The position numbers were made by a program, and so were the translations under genes. From positions 215,971 to 279,970 of the forward strand of contig JANVFP010000050.1 of the NCBI GenBank assembly GCA_027919835.1: a DNA stretch of 64,000 nucleotides, written 5' to 3'. Below are positions 22,616 through 34,196 of this stretch, in pieces (position 1 is the first letter of the stretch; each line of letters opens with the position of its first letter). The notes under the pieces were generated by a model, which was not told the origin of the DNA, ran no database searches, and was given only the letters and a program-made list of their open reading frames with translations. The stretch is from Lentinula raphanica. Its lineage: Eukaryota > Basidiomycota > Agaricomycetes > Agaricales > Omphalotaceae.

Positions 22616-24878
22616 CATCAGGAAAATACCCCATAGCCTTGAGTCAGAATGAGTCAACCCTAGTGGCATAGGTTGCCTTAAGGCAGTCAAGTCAACCAAT
22701 TCACTTGAGTGGCTTGAGCCAAGGTTCAGATTTTTCCCATTCTCAAGTTAACCTGAAGTTAACCTGAGTTAACTTGAACCACTTGAGTTTCTTTCAAAGC
22801 AACTTAAGTTTATATCAAGTTCAGCAAGTAAACTCAGGACGTCATGAAGATATTGGTATCAGCACATAAGGACATTTTATTTTTTAAATTTATGACAGGA
22901 ATACATAGGTATAGTGACTGGAGCAGTAACAGTAAAGACTCAAGCAGTGTAAGAAACAGTACCCTATGATAGCTCCAAAATGAGCTCAGCACGAAGGAAA
23001 TTGAACAAGAACTCACCTGGAGACCTGTATGCCTTCCTCCTAGTACCTAAGTAAGATAGATTGCCAGGTTGTTAGAGAATACCTGGTGCAGTAAAGATAT
23101 GATTTGGGGAGTGGCTAACACCCTATAACAGCGTAAAAATGAGCTCAGCATGAAGGGATTTGAATAAAAACTCACCTGGAAACCTATATGCCTTCTTCCT
23201 GGTACCTGGATAAGATAGACTGCCACATTATAAGAGAATGCCTTGAGCAGTGGAGATACGGTTTGAAGACCAGTTAACACCCTGTAACAGCTTTAAATTG
23301 AGCTTAGCATGAAGGGATTTGAATAAGAACTCACCTGGGAACCTATATGCCTTCCTCCTCATACTTGGATAAGATAGACTGCTACGTTGTAAGAGAATGC
23401 CTTGAGTGTTAATATTAGTTATAAAGTGAGCTAAGCAGTTGAATAAACACTTACTCAATAGCCTGAGCATCCAGTAACAATTGTTAAGCTTTAAAGAAAA
23501 AAAGTAAGAAAGAGTGAAAGTGAGGATAGTGGGAGTATAAAGACAAGAAGCGTCAAACAAGTCAAAGTTCAACTATCATGTGACTTTGTTTCTGGGCGTC
23601 AAAGTACTGGGACAAGTACTTTGACGCCCAGGAGAGTAACATAAGCTTGCTGACCATATAACTTTTAGTAAGAAAAAAGCATGAAAAATTAGCTGATTAT
23701 TTTACAAGGGCATCTATATTGAGTGTAAGATATATCAGGTTGATATATCTATTGATAACAGTTTGAGTTTTGAGGAAACTCAAAAGATTGTCAGTGAGCA
23801 AAACAAAAATGTTGCTCGTAGATATAAAAGGAAACAGCGAGGCCAGAGGCAACAAAAAAGTTGGTTCACATGACCTGCACATGATTTATTACTATGTTGT
23901 TGCTTTTCTGCATATCTTGTCTTCATCTCATTCATTATTAGAGATCTTAGGTGCATCTTGAAGCCCTGAAAGAGGGCTATTTATTTTATTTACTTGCATT
24001 TCATCAGCTAATATCATCATGTTATTATTGCCTGTTCATATTTTCCAATGGCAAGCACCTGTTTTATACATACTTCGTCTAAATCTCATTCAATATTAAA
24101 CATTCTGGGGGATGTTGTGAGACTCTCAAATAAAGCTTTCAGATGTATCTCTTTGTATTTCATAAAAAATCCTTGTTATACTTATTGATTGCAGTTAGCA
24201 CCTCACTTTTCTATATATTTTGTTTTGTTTTTATTCAATTCTGGGTTTCTTGGGAGCGTTCTGAAGCTCCTGAATAAGGCTTTTAAACATATTCATTGGC
24301 ACTTCATCAAAGAATCTCACTATCTAGTTATTCCTTGTTTATTATTATCTATAATGAGCACCTTGTTTTTTAAATATCTCATTGTATTCTGATCTGATTC
24401 TAAGTGTCCTGGAGGCGTTTTTAAGTCCTCAAATGAGGCCTACATAATATGCATTTATACTTCATCAAAAGATCTGCTCACCATTATTCACAGCTAATAC
24501 TTCACAAAGTTTCTGCAAATCTTGTTTTATTTCAATTTATCTATAAGCATCCTTGAGGCATTTTGAGGCCTTCCATTACAGCTTGCAAATATACTTATTT
24601 AGCCTTTATCAAGTAATGGAATTTGTAGATGTACTCACTTGCACCCTACCATAAATATCATTGTCTCACTATAAGTACATATTATACTTTGTGATATTTC
24701 AAGCAAACTGAATCTTACCAGGCTAACTTGAGTAGAGGCAAATGCTCCAAGTTCTCTCAAGTTCTCTCAAGTTCTCTCAAGTTACTGAAGTTGTCTTGAG
24801 TAACCTGAGTAGCCTGAGTATAAGTTTATACCTGAGTTAACTTGAAGTTACTTTGAGGCCAAAGGCTTTTTCCTGATG
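22616..24878. mobile_element. Large TIR element M4 (family M), 2263 bp
   Basis: Ends CATCAGGAAAA (22616) and TTTTTCCTGATG (to 24878), flanked by AA on both sides (22614-22615, 24879-24880). Subterminal zones are repeats of TTGAGTTAACTTGAAG type (22660-22830; 24710-24860). The interior has two arrays of degenerate repeats of about 150-160 bp (about 22980-23420 with ACTCACCTGG markers at 23011, 23170 and 23330; about 23955-24620 with five units around TTGAAGCCC..TTCATCA) and a strong hairpin at 23592-23631. No transposase, so non-autonomous. Confidence 0.75.
23592..23631. other. Perfect 17-bp hairpin in M4
   Basis: CTGGGCGTCAAAGTACT and its exact inverse AGTACTTTGACGCCCAG are separated by 6 bases. 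In a transcript this would be a very stable stem-loop. Function unknown. Confidence 0.85.
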
Positions 24879-24925
24879 AAAAAGATGAATTCTTGAGCCA
24901 TACTTATCACCAGACAAAGTACTGA

Positions 24926-25416
24926 TGTGCTGAAGGTGACTCGAAACCGCTTCAGCCTTGACTATCATCATATTGATCTACGTTTCAGTCTTCCTTCGGA
25001 GCAGACGTGTCCAACGAAGAATGGTTACTCATCAAGGCGTTAAAGCAGGTCAGACCATTCAATCCTTTGTTGCAGTAATACCCTTGCTCATTCTTTGCAG
25101 CAGTTCAACATCGATTGAGAATGATGAAGGAATTGTCCCCATCTACAGGTACAGATGAATTGTCGCATGCGCTATACACGAATATCACATTGATCATCAG
25201 TTTCATTCGTGTATTAGTACATATATATGAATCACGGTTGGATTGACCACCGTTCACGCATTTTCTGCGTTCCGTGAAGCTGCATTGCTTGGGGTCGGAA
25301 GTGTGACACAAAATCAAAGCTCTAGCTTAAAGCGAAGCCTAAGGTCAACTTGATAATATCATTTCCTGTACAATAGATATCATCATCGTTGTACACAACT
25401 CGAGCGACTCGGCACC
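24926..25416. other. Intergenic spacer
   Basis: No gene supported. Lies between the end of the M4-split gene and the 3' end of the GH16-like relic (tail to tail). Confidence 0.4.
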
Positions 25417-26530
25417 CTATATCTTACACCGCGCGACATGCCCTGCCTCACTACAAGCCTGACTGAACTTCTGTTCATCCATACTTGTCGAATTGAAATA
25501 CAGCTTAATGTATTCCACTGTGGCAACAACATTGGATCTCGGAGGTCCTTGAGAAAAGCCAGGATCGCCATTAGGCCATACGTTGAGCACAATCTCAGAG
25601 GGGAGGTCGGGACATTCTTGGTTATTGTCTATTCAAAACCACATCGCAATGAGCCTTCTTGTTGGAAGATAATGAATCAAGAAGCGCATACCGCTTTCAG
25701 AGTTGTAATAATACTTCGTGGCGGTCTTGAGCCAGTCAAAACGGTGTTCGCCAAAAGTTCTGCATCAGTTTATGCTTGGTAGAACGCGAAGCCTTGAAGA
25801 CGCATGTAAAGTTGGCACTGCTAACGTTCACATCCCTGTAAGCTTCATCATCCACTTCTCCATTAACCATTCCGGGCTGGTTCGTGTGTTGAACATGCTG
25901 GGGGCTCTTATCATCGAAAGACAGGAATTGAATGTCTTGTTCTTGCGAGTCAGACTCGTAAGAGAAGAAACCTGAAGAGAATGGTTGTGTGAGGGAAGTA
26001 TAAGGCGAATGATAATCGATTCGATCAAGTATTCACCAAAGACAACCCCAGGTACAGTCGGGACAGCCGCACGCATGCGGAAAGCACCATGCAGAGTATT
26101 TGATCGTTTCGTGAATATCTCCACAGAAAGAACCTCGCTACTACCGGCTGTATGCTAGATAATTTTATGAATATAGCATGATCATCTAGCCATTTCGCGC
26201 AGAAACGAAAAAAAAGTTACTTACAGCACTAGCCTGTATACCCAGCGCGCTTTTGTGTTCTGAAACATTCGCTTTGATATACTGAATATCAGCAGTAGCT
26301 GAACCGGATTGTGGCTCATTGTCTGTAGAAACGATCCAGTCGTCACCCAAGGCAGCGAGAGCTCCTGATGAAGATTTGGTGAAGTCCGTGACAACAGATT
26401 CTCTCCATACATGGCCTGGGTCGTCAACATATCCACAGGAGCAATTACCGGCGTAGCTGAAGCCCGTCAGGATCACTAGCAGAAACGTTTCGACTGCGAA
26501 GAAGTAGTGACTATCAAAGGAAAGTTTCAT
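25417..26530 (-). pseudogene. GH16-like secreted glucanase-type protein, probable pseudogene
   Basis: Start MKLSFDSHYFF at 26530 followed by a hydrophobic stretch (FLLVILTGFSYA), a likely signal peptide, then NCSCGYVDDPGHVW typical of concanavalin-A-like GH16 relatives. Introns 26155-26224 and 25972-26036 keep phase. The middle reads GFFSYESDSQEQDIQFLSFD and HTNQPGMVNGEVDDEAYRDV, later YYYNSES and VLNVWPNGDPGFSQGPP, ending ACSEAGHVARCKI. The GH16 active site is normally E-x-D-x-E; here it is EQDIQ, so the last acid is Q. The segment 25680-25830 does not join in one frame with an obvious intron. Full-length layout, but probably enzymatically dead. Family substrate would be beta-glucan. Confidence 0.7.
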
Positions 26531-27420
26531 CGGGATGGGATTCGAAAGAGAGATTAGAGAACGAGATTCGAGGGTCTTCCGGAAGACACCACTGATATGA
26601 GAAAAAGCAAAGCTCCTGAGCTTGCAGACTGAGAAGAAGGACAAGAAAATGAGAGCTGTGAGAACCAGGGGGAATAAGTTCAAGTTGAACTAGAGGCGAA
26701 ATATACTCACTTACTGCCTTCCAAGGAAGTTCCATCGGAGGCTCATGCCAAGGGCTCCGCGCATCGTTGAAGCCTGCAAAGGCTTGAATCAGCTTGAATC
26801 CTGATGTGAGATCATGAAGACGTGACGTGGGCTTTCTCTTGGTCTTGGTCTTCGACCTCTTCCTTCGGACCTCCACTTATCCCACGCATTAGCCAACCCA
26901 GGGAAGCGAAAGTCATGACTAAGCTTTATTAAGCGAGCATGACTCCCAGATGACTCCAAATCTTTGGCGACCCGAAAAATCTGACTTCAGTCAAGTTCAG
27001 ATTCTCATCTTCCATCCGGCCTCCACCTTATTTCCTAATCGCTGCAACCTCTGATATCGACAGACGCAAAAAAGACACACAAGACGAAGATACCCAAGCT
27101 GATTCTGATCAAGCCCAACTGGTAATGAAATATTTGACCATGGATGGACCTTGCGATATCAGACTGCTATACCATACCGGTAAAGTCCTCTCTGATGATG
27201 ATTCATTGGAAATGGCTGCGGGTATCCTTGATGAGAGATTTCCATCGCCGGTGATTCAGTTGGAATGACACTCACAAGGATTGAGATCATACCGCTTGAA
27301 CCTGATCAGCGCTGAGATCTGCGTAGGGAGGCTCCCTAGTGTCATCATTACTTCCAGGTTGGCTGATATTTGTCTAGCAAAATCTAGGATATACACAAGT
27401 GTGTACGGTCGTCGTACGTT
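26531..27420. other. Intergenic region between divergent relics
   Basis: Lies between the start of the GH16-like relic (minus) and the first clear permease exon (plus). The segment 27052-27123 reads RRKKDTQDEDTQADSDQAQL on the plus strand, a plausible hydrophilic N terminus for the permease, followed by GTAATG; the 300 bp after it do not fit a permease and remain unexplained. Confidence 0.4.
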
Positions 27421-29246
27421 GCTTGCGCTGATATATTCGTCATCTAGCAACTACACCGTAGCTGGCATTTGGTTGAAAACTATGCAGAGAGCTTTTGCGC
27501 GCTGGATTTCATTGGTAGTGTCAGGTATGTTGTTTCTTTCCTTTTCAAGGGCCGTTTTTTGAACCGTCATGCACAGATTGGCTATCTTCTTAGGTCTTTT
27601 GACTGGAGGACCAGCTGCAATTTGGTTCGATTCACTAGTATCATTATAGCCTCAGTAATCCTGAAAGGTATACCAGGTCTTCCTACATAAATCAGTCGTA
27701 TTCATGATGTTCACCGCTGCGGTCCTTGTAGAAATCTGTTCTGCGTTGTCACTGAGTGGATCTATATACATCTGGGCAGCCAAAAGAGCTGGTCCTAAAT
27801 ATGCAAGATTCTTCGGTTTTATTGTCGCCTGGTGGGCTTGCACCGCTTGGATGACTTTCACTGCGAGCAACTGTTAGGTACGGTCAGAAACTTTCCTTCG
27901 AGCTTCGAGTATCAATCAACATCAACACACAGCCTACTGCATACTACATAGTTTCCCAGCTCACAGTATGGGGGATCGACTTTCCAGGTGGACTGGATAG
28001 CAGCAATATCAAGTGGAGGGCTCTCGTGTGGGCTATCTCTGAAGTTTTGCTCGTTATATCCGTGACGATCAATTATTTGCCACCGAAGCTCTACTCTGGT
28101 GTTTTCAGATTCTCGGTCGCGTTGATCAATGATCATGCTAGACTTCTTTCTATGCCTCATCTGGTTGCCTATCGGAGTTTCATATGGATTCAGAGATGCT
28201 CACGAGGTTTTCACTATGTCTTGTGAGAGCCATCTTAGATTTCCGTTGGTCAGATTTTGACAGTCTTCAAAGATAATGGGACTGGCGCAAGTGCAGGCTG
28301 GCACTGGTTCTATCGTTGTGAGTCCTTCAAGGATATTCATAAACTTCTATCATTCTCAGATAGTTTCTTGCACCATGCAGCTTGTTTACAGCTTTTACAG
28401 CTGGTACTATGATTGGTTTCGACGCATTGGGCCATATCGCTGAAGAAACCAAGCATGCTAGGTAAGGACCTTTTTTATCATCCCGTATGGGCATGCTCAA
28501 CTATATTCATGACAGTTCTTGTTCTTGTTCTGCACTCCCGATTTTGATACACTATTTTCGTTGAACGCGACCCAACCTTTCGTCCAGATTTACGCCTTAG
28601 CTCTTGGTCGGGCTACCAGTATTTTCGTGACTATAATCACGATCATAGGACTAATATCGGTATGTTCACTCCTCTGTCTATCGCTAGACCTCAGCTTGAC
28701 ATCAACATATTCAGAACACCAGCGTAGCTATTGTGGCTGCATCACGACTATTGTTCGCGGTTGCTCGCGACGGTTTACTTCCACTATCTGGATACATCGG
28801 TAAAGTCACAGTTGTATGGCAGCCAAGAAATGCTGTCACCGTGTTGTACATCTTCAGTGCCTCGATTCTGTGCACAATACTCTCCAGTTCTGTCGCTTTC
28901 ACTTCACTCGTGTCTGCAGCCGGTGTGCCCACTATCGCTGCTTACGGTCTCATTGCACTCCTACGCTTCACGATGACTCCCTTTCGTTCCTCTCGGTTCT
29001 TTCTCGGGCGCTTCGCATAGGTATTCTATGTGTGCGCATTTTTTTCCAACGGTCTTGTGTTTGCTGTGAGTATGTATATACCACAATCATGATGGAGTTG
29101 GGGAATATCGTTTTGACTGATCAGTTGACATTGCAGGTCATGATTTCGCCGTTTTACTTTCCTATCGACGCTGGGACTTTCAACTTTGTGAGTGCAGAAC
29201 TGACACAGAGTGAAGATGATCTGAACTTCGTACACAGGCTTGCATT

Positions 29247-32127
29247 CACAGGATACTGTGAAGCTTTTGTAAAAAGGTCCGATGAGTTATCGAGGAACAT
29301 TTGAAAAAACCTGTGATAACTCGGAGGGGGCTCCGGAAATGGCTCCGGCATCAGCAAAACTGACCTGGTGCCTAGGCTGCCTAGAGATACCCCCCAAAAC
29401 CTCAGCAGTTCAAAAACTTTGAATTTGCCTGAAAAAGCCTGAGCAAGCCTGAGTTTGCCTGGAAAAGCCTGGGCAAGCCTGAGTTTGCCTCAGATTTCTT
29501 TGGGCACCGGTGCTTTGGGAGAGCCTAGGTTTTGGGGGGTATCTCTGGGTTACCTAGGCCAAGGGTACTTTTCCTGATGGGGGGGTGGTCATGCCTGTCA
29601 CCACCTGTCACATGGGGCCTATATTTACTGTTTTGGGTAATTAATAATTATCCAGATATTAAATAAGCAGTACATTTTCAAAAAAACCCGAAAATTCATT
29701 AAAAATCTAAAAAATCCTAAAAAAGCCAGATTAGGTCAGATCAGGGTATGTAAGCAAATGACCTCATAGGATCAAAAATGATGTAGGGTCAATATAGGTA
29801 CTAAAAATAGCCCAAAAAATCACTAAAAATGCAAAAAATATTTAGGGATGGTATAGAGCCTATTGCAGGTCCAGGCCCATCAACATTACCAAAAAAGGAA
29901 AAAATTGATCATGATGTCATCTTGTAGCAAAAAATCTGAAAAAAATCATAAAAATAGTTAAAAAATTCAGGGGTGCCTTGTTGGCCCTGAAAACGCAAAA
30001 TAAAAAAAAATACGCAACAAGTGTAAAAATTTTTATCACTCCAAATCATACCAAATCCACTATACAGTCAGAATATATGATGTATATGCTATTTTTAGCA
30101 CCTCTAGCACCCTCGATCACTCAGAATAGCTTATATCACTTAAAAATCACACCAAACTGACAACATTGAGTAAATATGATGTACATGATATTTTTAGCAT
30201 ACCTAGTACCCTTGGACACTCAGAACAGTTTTTATTACTCAATATGTTCAGTACACTTGGTACTTATCACACCTAACATACTAAAATTTGGAACAGTAGT
30301 GATATGTATTATGTCTAACACAGTTGACAATAAATACTCAAAATAGTGTTATCAGTCACTATACTTAACACACTTAACAGTCAAAAAGTCGGAACAATAT
30401 TACTTGATATACATAACACACTCATTGTTATACTATAACACACTTATAACAACGAGTTTTGGGCACTTATGGGCGCTTATTTGGTGTTTTTGAGTCGAAA
30501 TTCATTAATAGCACACTCAATAATTTTTGTGTGGGCTCTATATTGTGTCAGGATGTTGGCTATATCATATTCCTCTAGATATAATTCAGAGAACTCGAAA
30601 ATACAACCTGTGGGGCTAGCTATGCTATGATCTTTTGTGATATAACACTGTTCTTTGTAAATGACAGTGCATACACCCATGTTATGAAGTCAAACTGCTG
30701 CTGGGTCATGAAAAGAGTCATCCTACAACCTATTCTATGCTAACTCTATGTGATACAGCCAAGAGATCTGTAATGGGGGTCATTGAATATGACATCTATT
30801 GTTACATGTAAGTGTAGACATCTATGGTGTACATGAAACATGTACATGTGTATCACAGTGTCCAACCTTTATGATAGCTATCTGAATCATGTACAGACAC
30901 TGCCAGTAGACTGTAGGAGTGCTTTTCTCATGCACTAGCATCAGTATACTTGCACTACATGGACATATGCATTGGCATTTACATAAAACACTATTATATC
31001 ACACAAGATCACAGTATAGCTAGCCACACAGGTTGTATTTTCGAGTTCTCTGAATTATATCTAGAGGAATATGATATAGACAACATCCTGACACAATATA
31101 GAGCCCACACAAAAATTATTGAGTGTGCTATTAATGAATTTCGACTCAAAAACACCAAATAAGCGCCCAAAACTTGTTGTTATAAGTGTGTTATGTATAT
31201 CAAGTAATATTGTTCCGACTTTTTGACTGTTAAGTGTGTTAAGTATAGTGACTGATAACACTATTTTGAGTATTTATTGTCAACTGTGTTAGACATAATA
31301 CATATCACTACTGTTCCAAATTTTAGTATGTTAGGTGTGATAAGTACCAAGTGTACTGAACATATTGAGTAATAAAAACTGTTCTGAGTGTCCAAGGGTA
31401 CTAGGTGTGCTAAAAATATCATGTACATCATATTTACTCAATGTTGTCAGTTTGGTGTGATTTTTAAGTGATATAAGCTATTCTGAGTGATCGAGGGTGC
31501 TAGAGGTGCTAAAAATAGCATATACATCATATATTCTGACTGTATAGTGGATTTGGTATGATTTGGAGTGATAAAAATTTTTACACTTGTCGCGTATTTT
31601 TTTTTATTTTGCGTTTTCAGGGCCAACAAGGCACCCCTGAATTTTTTAACTATTTTTATGATTTTTTTCAGATTTTTTGCTACAAGATGACATCATGATC
31701 AATTTTTTCCTTTTTTGGTAATGTTGATGGGCCTGGACCTGCAATAGGCTCTATACCATCCCTAAATATTTTTTGCATTTTTAGTGATTTTTTGGGCTAT
31801 TTTTAGTACCTATATTGACCCTACATCATTTTTGATCATATGAGGTCATTTGCTTACATACCCTGATCTGACCTAATCTGGCTTTTTTAGGATTTTTTAG
31901 ATTTTTAATGAATTTTCGGGTTTTTTTGAAAATGTACTGCTTATTTAATATCTGGATAATTATTAATTACCCAAAACAGTAAATATAGGCCCCATGTGAC
32001 AGGTGGTGACAGGCATGACCACCCCCCGGAGCCATTTCCGGAGCCCCCTCCGAGTTATCACAGGTTTTTTCAAATGTTCCTCGATAACTCATCGGACCTT
32101 TTTACAAAAGCTTCACAGTATCAGCTG
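29247..32127. mobile_element. Palindromic element P1 (family P), 2881 bp with nested M5
   Basis: Left tip CACAGGATACTGTGAAGC, right tip GCTTCACAGTATCAGCTG, flanked by an exact 7-bp duplication TTGCATT (29240-29246, 32128-32134). Left arm about 29247-30690 and right arm about 30960-32127 are inverted copies with few differences. Between them lies a core of about 270 bp. Arms contain tracts of repeated ACACACTTAACA-type words. No coding capacity; short ORFs appear once per arm as mirror images. M5 was inserted later in the left arm. Confidence 0.9.
29349..29579. mobile_element. Small TIR element M5 (family M), 231 bp, inside P1
   Basis: CATCAGCAAAACTGACCTGG at the left and TTTTCCTGATG at the right, inserted into GGCTCCGGGGGGTGG of the P1 arm. 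Comparison with the P4 arm shows eight G where six are expected, i.e. a 2-bp duplication (GG). The inner repeats carry GAGATACCCCCCAAAACCT at one side and its inverse at the other. Confidence 0.8.
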
Positions 32128-32251
32128 TTGCATTATCTTTGGTTCTGTAACTATCTTCGGAATTGTTAGCTGGAGCATCGTCCCCGAGGAATAGTGGTTG
32201 CGGTGCGAGCAGGCCCTTAAACACCACAAATGAAGAGTACTAGTAGTGCTT

Positions 32252-32566
32252 TCACTTCAAGTCAGGCAGTACTACGGGTTTGGTTACTTCACTCAGGAAT
32301 TTATGCACTTGGAGTTCGACGTAGAAATTTTCCTTGTCAATTTTGGCCAGGAGATCCTGTCGACCAGTTTTTATGAGCTGGCCATCGCTCTCTACGAGGT
32401 GAACCTCAGAGAATGGTATCTTTTCGTTCTTGAGCTTGCGGAATTTGGAATAAGTGATAGCTGAGGCATGCATACGACGTGTAGCAAGAGCGCTGAGAGT
32501 GTTATACGATTGAAATTGGAGACCTGGTCTTCTAGCGACCAAGGTGAAGGCCGTGTATGAGGCCAT
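32252..32566 (-). pseudogene. Mitochondrial translation initiation factor IF-3-like, N-terminal part
   Basis: Start MASYTAFTLVARRPGLQFQS at 32566; a basic, Ser/Ala-rich start fits a mitochondrial presequence. Then RKLKNEKIPFSEVHLVESDG, which matches the IF-3 N-domain pattern (N-E-x-I-P/E-V-x-L-V), followed by DLLAKIDKENFYVELQ. The frame ends after 104 residues, about half the usual length; a possible splice donor GTGCAT after ELQ leads to no IF-3 C-domain before the permease end 58 bp away. Either truncated or a relic. Divergent to the ICP55-like relic. Confidence 0.6.
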
Positions 32567-32707
32567 CTATGTTCTTCAATCAGGTTATGTGCAAACGAAT
32601 AGACAGAAACATAAAAGTACCAATGATTTTGAGATGCAGACCGTTCCGTGGGATGATTTCGCGGGTACATTTGAGCGTCTACTGCCAGGTGCTTGAGTTT
32701 TACTCTT

Positions 32708-33720
32708 ATGTTCCATTTCCTCAGGAGCCGTGCTTCTCTCAATGTTTCTGTCCGGTGTTATGCCACAGAACTGCACAATGCTTCATTGAAACCATCTATC
32801 CACGGACAACCGCTTTTTGTTTCGCATCCCCATCTCAGTGCGTTTTGCATCTTGCAATTTCGAACTTTCCAATTTCGCTGAGACATCGTAAGGTAGTCAA
32901 ACCAGAAACTCCCAGAATTAAAGCCCGATCATATGAAGACAGGCGTTGAAAACTCATGGATCGTCTCCCAGATAACAGTGTGGTGGTCTCTTTGGTTGGA
33001 ACCATTAAGTATATGAGTGGAAGTCCGTCATGTTTTGTATGAGTGTTGTGACCTGAACTGAATTTCTTGATCAGGAATTTTGTGAGTTCGACTCAAGAAA
33101 CTCTGTATGAATATCCAATGATCATATGCACGTCAAGCTACAAATTCCGTCAAGCCTCTGACTTTTGGTACCTCACTGGATTCGAAGATACTGATTCCGC
33201 GCTCATATTAGGTGTGTAATGTAGAATTCCTATTCGACCTTGGATGGACTAACCTTTTTTTCAGACAATGCGTTTTACACATCCTGGATTGTCAGAGGCT
33301 GCTCTTGCTGCACATTTCGATTATCTTTGTCGCCTTTCGGAAGCACAGCGTCTTGCATATGTTGTGGCTAGATCTTTATGAATCCGACAACTTCACTCGG
33401 AGTGGAAGGTATATCATGCCTGAATCACACCTGGCCGTTGCTGTTTGATACTCACTCAGTTTTTTCGTATCTTAGCTTGACGGTCAAGCCAGGACTTACG
33501 TCCCTCCTTCCCCAGCTTTTCCAAAGCATTTTCATGATCTCGGTGTTCGCATCGAAGTGAGGTCCATCCCATCTGTTGTCTACAAACTTTCTACTGCCGC
33601 CGGACCAACGCTAGCTACGCCACAATCTGAGCGAGAATTGTGTTTTTTTCTGGGTAGCCCGAGTGCTGATACCTGAAGAATATCACCAAGCGATTCGCCC
33701 AGCTCTCGTGAAGTGGGATG
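32708..33720 (+). pseudogene. ICP55-like mitochondrial aminopeptidase P, pseudogene
   Basis: Start MFHFLRSRASLNVSVRCYAT at 32708 is a typical mitochondrial targeting sequence. After GQPLFVSHPHL and an intron the frame gives IKARSYEDRR, then TGA (32947-32949), then KLMDRLPDNSVVVSLVGTIK, a second intron, and YKFRQASDFWYLTGFEDTDS (aminopeptidase-P N-domain, ICP55 signature). Further on are MRFTHPGLSEAALAAHFDYL and, in shifted frame, TYVPPSPAFPKHFHDLGVRI from near the C terminus. The metal-binding middle part (DAGGEYNGYASDITR-type) is missing. Normal role: trimming of N-terminal residues from imported mitochondrial proteins. Nonsense, frameshift and internal deletion make it non-functional. Confidence 0.8.
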
Positions 33721-34196
33721 GGGATATACATAAAACGAAACTTTCTCACTGATTAGATGCAGACCTTACCTCGAAGTGTTAATCAACACAAATGCGATGT
33801 CATCCTCGACATACACATACTTGTTGGAATGATTATTTACTTACTTACTTTTGGAATGAACAGGACTGGCAGCAGTCGATTAGACGAACAACTTGCTCTC
33901 ATGCTCTCGCTCTCCATTCGGAACTCAAACAGGTGGTTCGTAGTACGTACCCGACTACTGCTCTACGCCGCCCAGATAACCATCGAATCCAAACCAAAAC
34001 CACAATCCATCGCAATGCGCGAAAAACAGCACGAGTGTGGTATAATATCACTGCTGCTACATTCAAATTAAATGAAAGATCTTTCCGCATGGAATATATA
34101 CGCGACTAACCAAACAAAATCTCTCCCTAGTGATACAAGAAGCTCCAAACATCGTTGGCGATCATCCTTGACTTCCCTCAGAGCGGGTCACTGAAT
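33721..34196. other. Spacer with unassigned ORFs
   Basis: Plus-strand frames at 33757-34071 and 33792-34109 overlap and show no motif. Nothing else recognised before the hAT-like MITE. Confidence 0.4.

Larger units (their letters stand above)
22150..24925 (+). pseudogene. Unrecognised gene interrupted by element M4
   Basis: Family not recognised. A plausible exon (about 22165-22307) reads IGEQQILAALQQTIRHMIGR; another (22440-22615) reads LAVYILRSLPNVLKNKLFSL and, further on, GGGVDVKIEHAVYQSAKLFG up to GRHFDE, where M4 begins. If M4 and one copy of its AA duplication are removed, the frame goes straight on from 24881 as KDEFLSHTYHQTKY and ends at TGA 24923-24925. This makes a convincing C terminus of a once-intact gene. 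Exon limits upstream are guesses. Confidence 0.55.
27440..32194 (+). pseudogene. Amino-acid/GABA permease (APC family), split by P1
   Basis: Exons, in order, encode VENYAESFCALDFIGSVR, LGLLTGGPAAIWFDSLVS, MMFTAAVLVEICSALSLSGS then AWWACTAWMTFTASNC, IKWRALVWAISEVLLVISVT, the FDALGHIAEETKHAR-type segment, TSVAIVAASRLLFAVARDGL and RNAVTVLYIFSASILCTILS, then PIDAGTFNF. These are membrane helices of the basidiomycete UGA4/BAT1-like permease group (plasma-membrane uptake of GABA or amino acids). The last exon starts after an intron ending 29236, is cut by P1 after TTGCATT (29240-29246) and resumes at 32135, ending IFGIVSWSIVPEE at 32192-32194. Removing P1 and one 7-bp copy restores the frame. A 7-bp near-duplication at 28120-28133 shifts the frame, so the gene was probably dead or dying. 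Confidence 0.8.
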
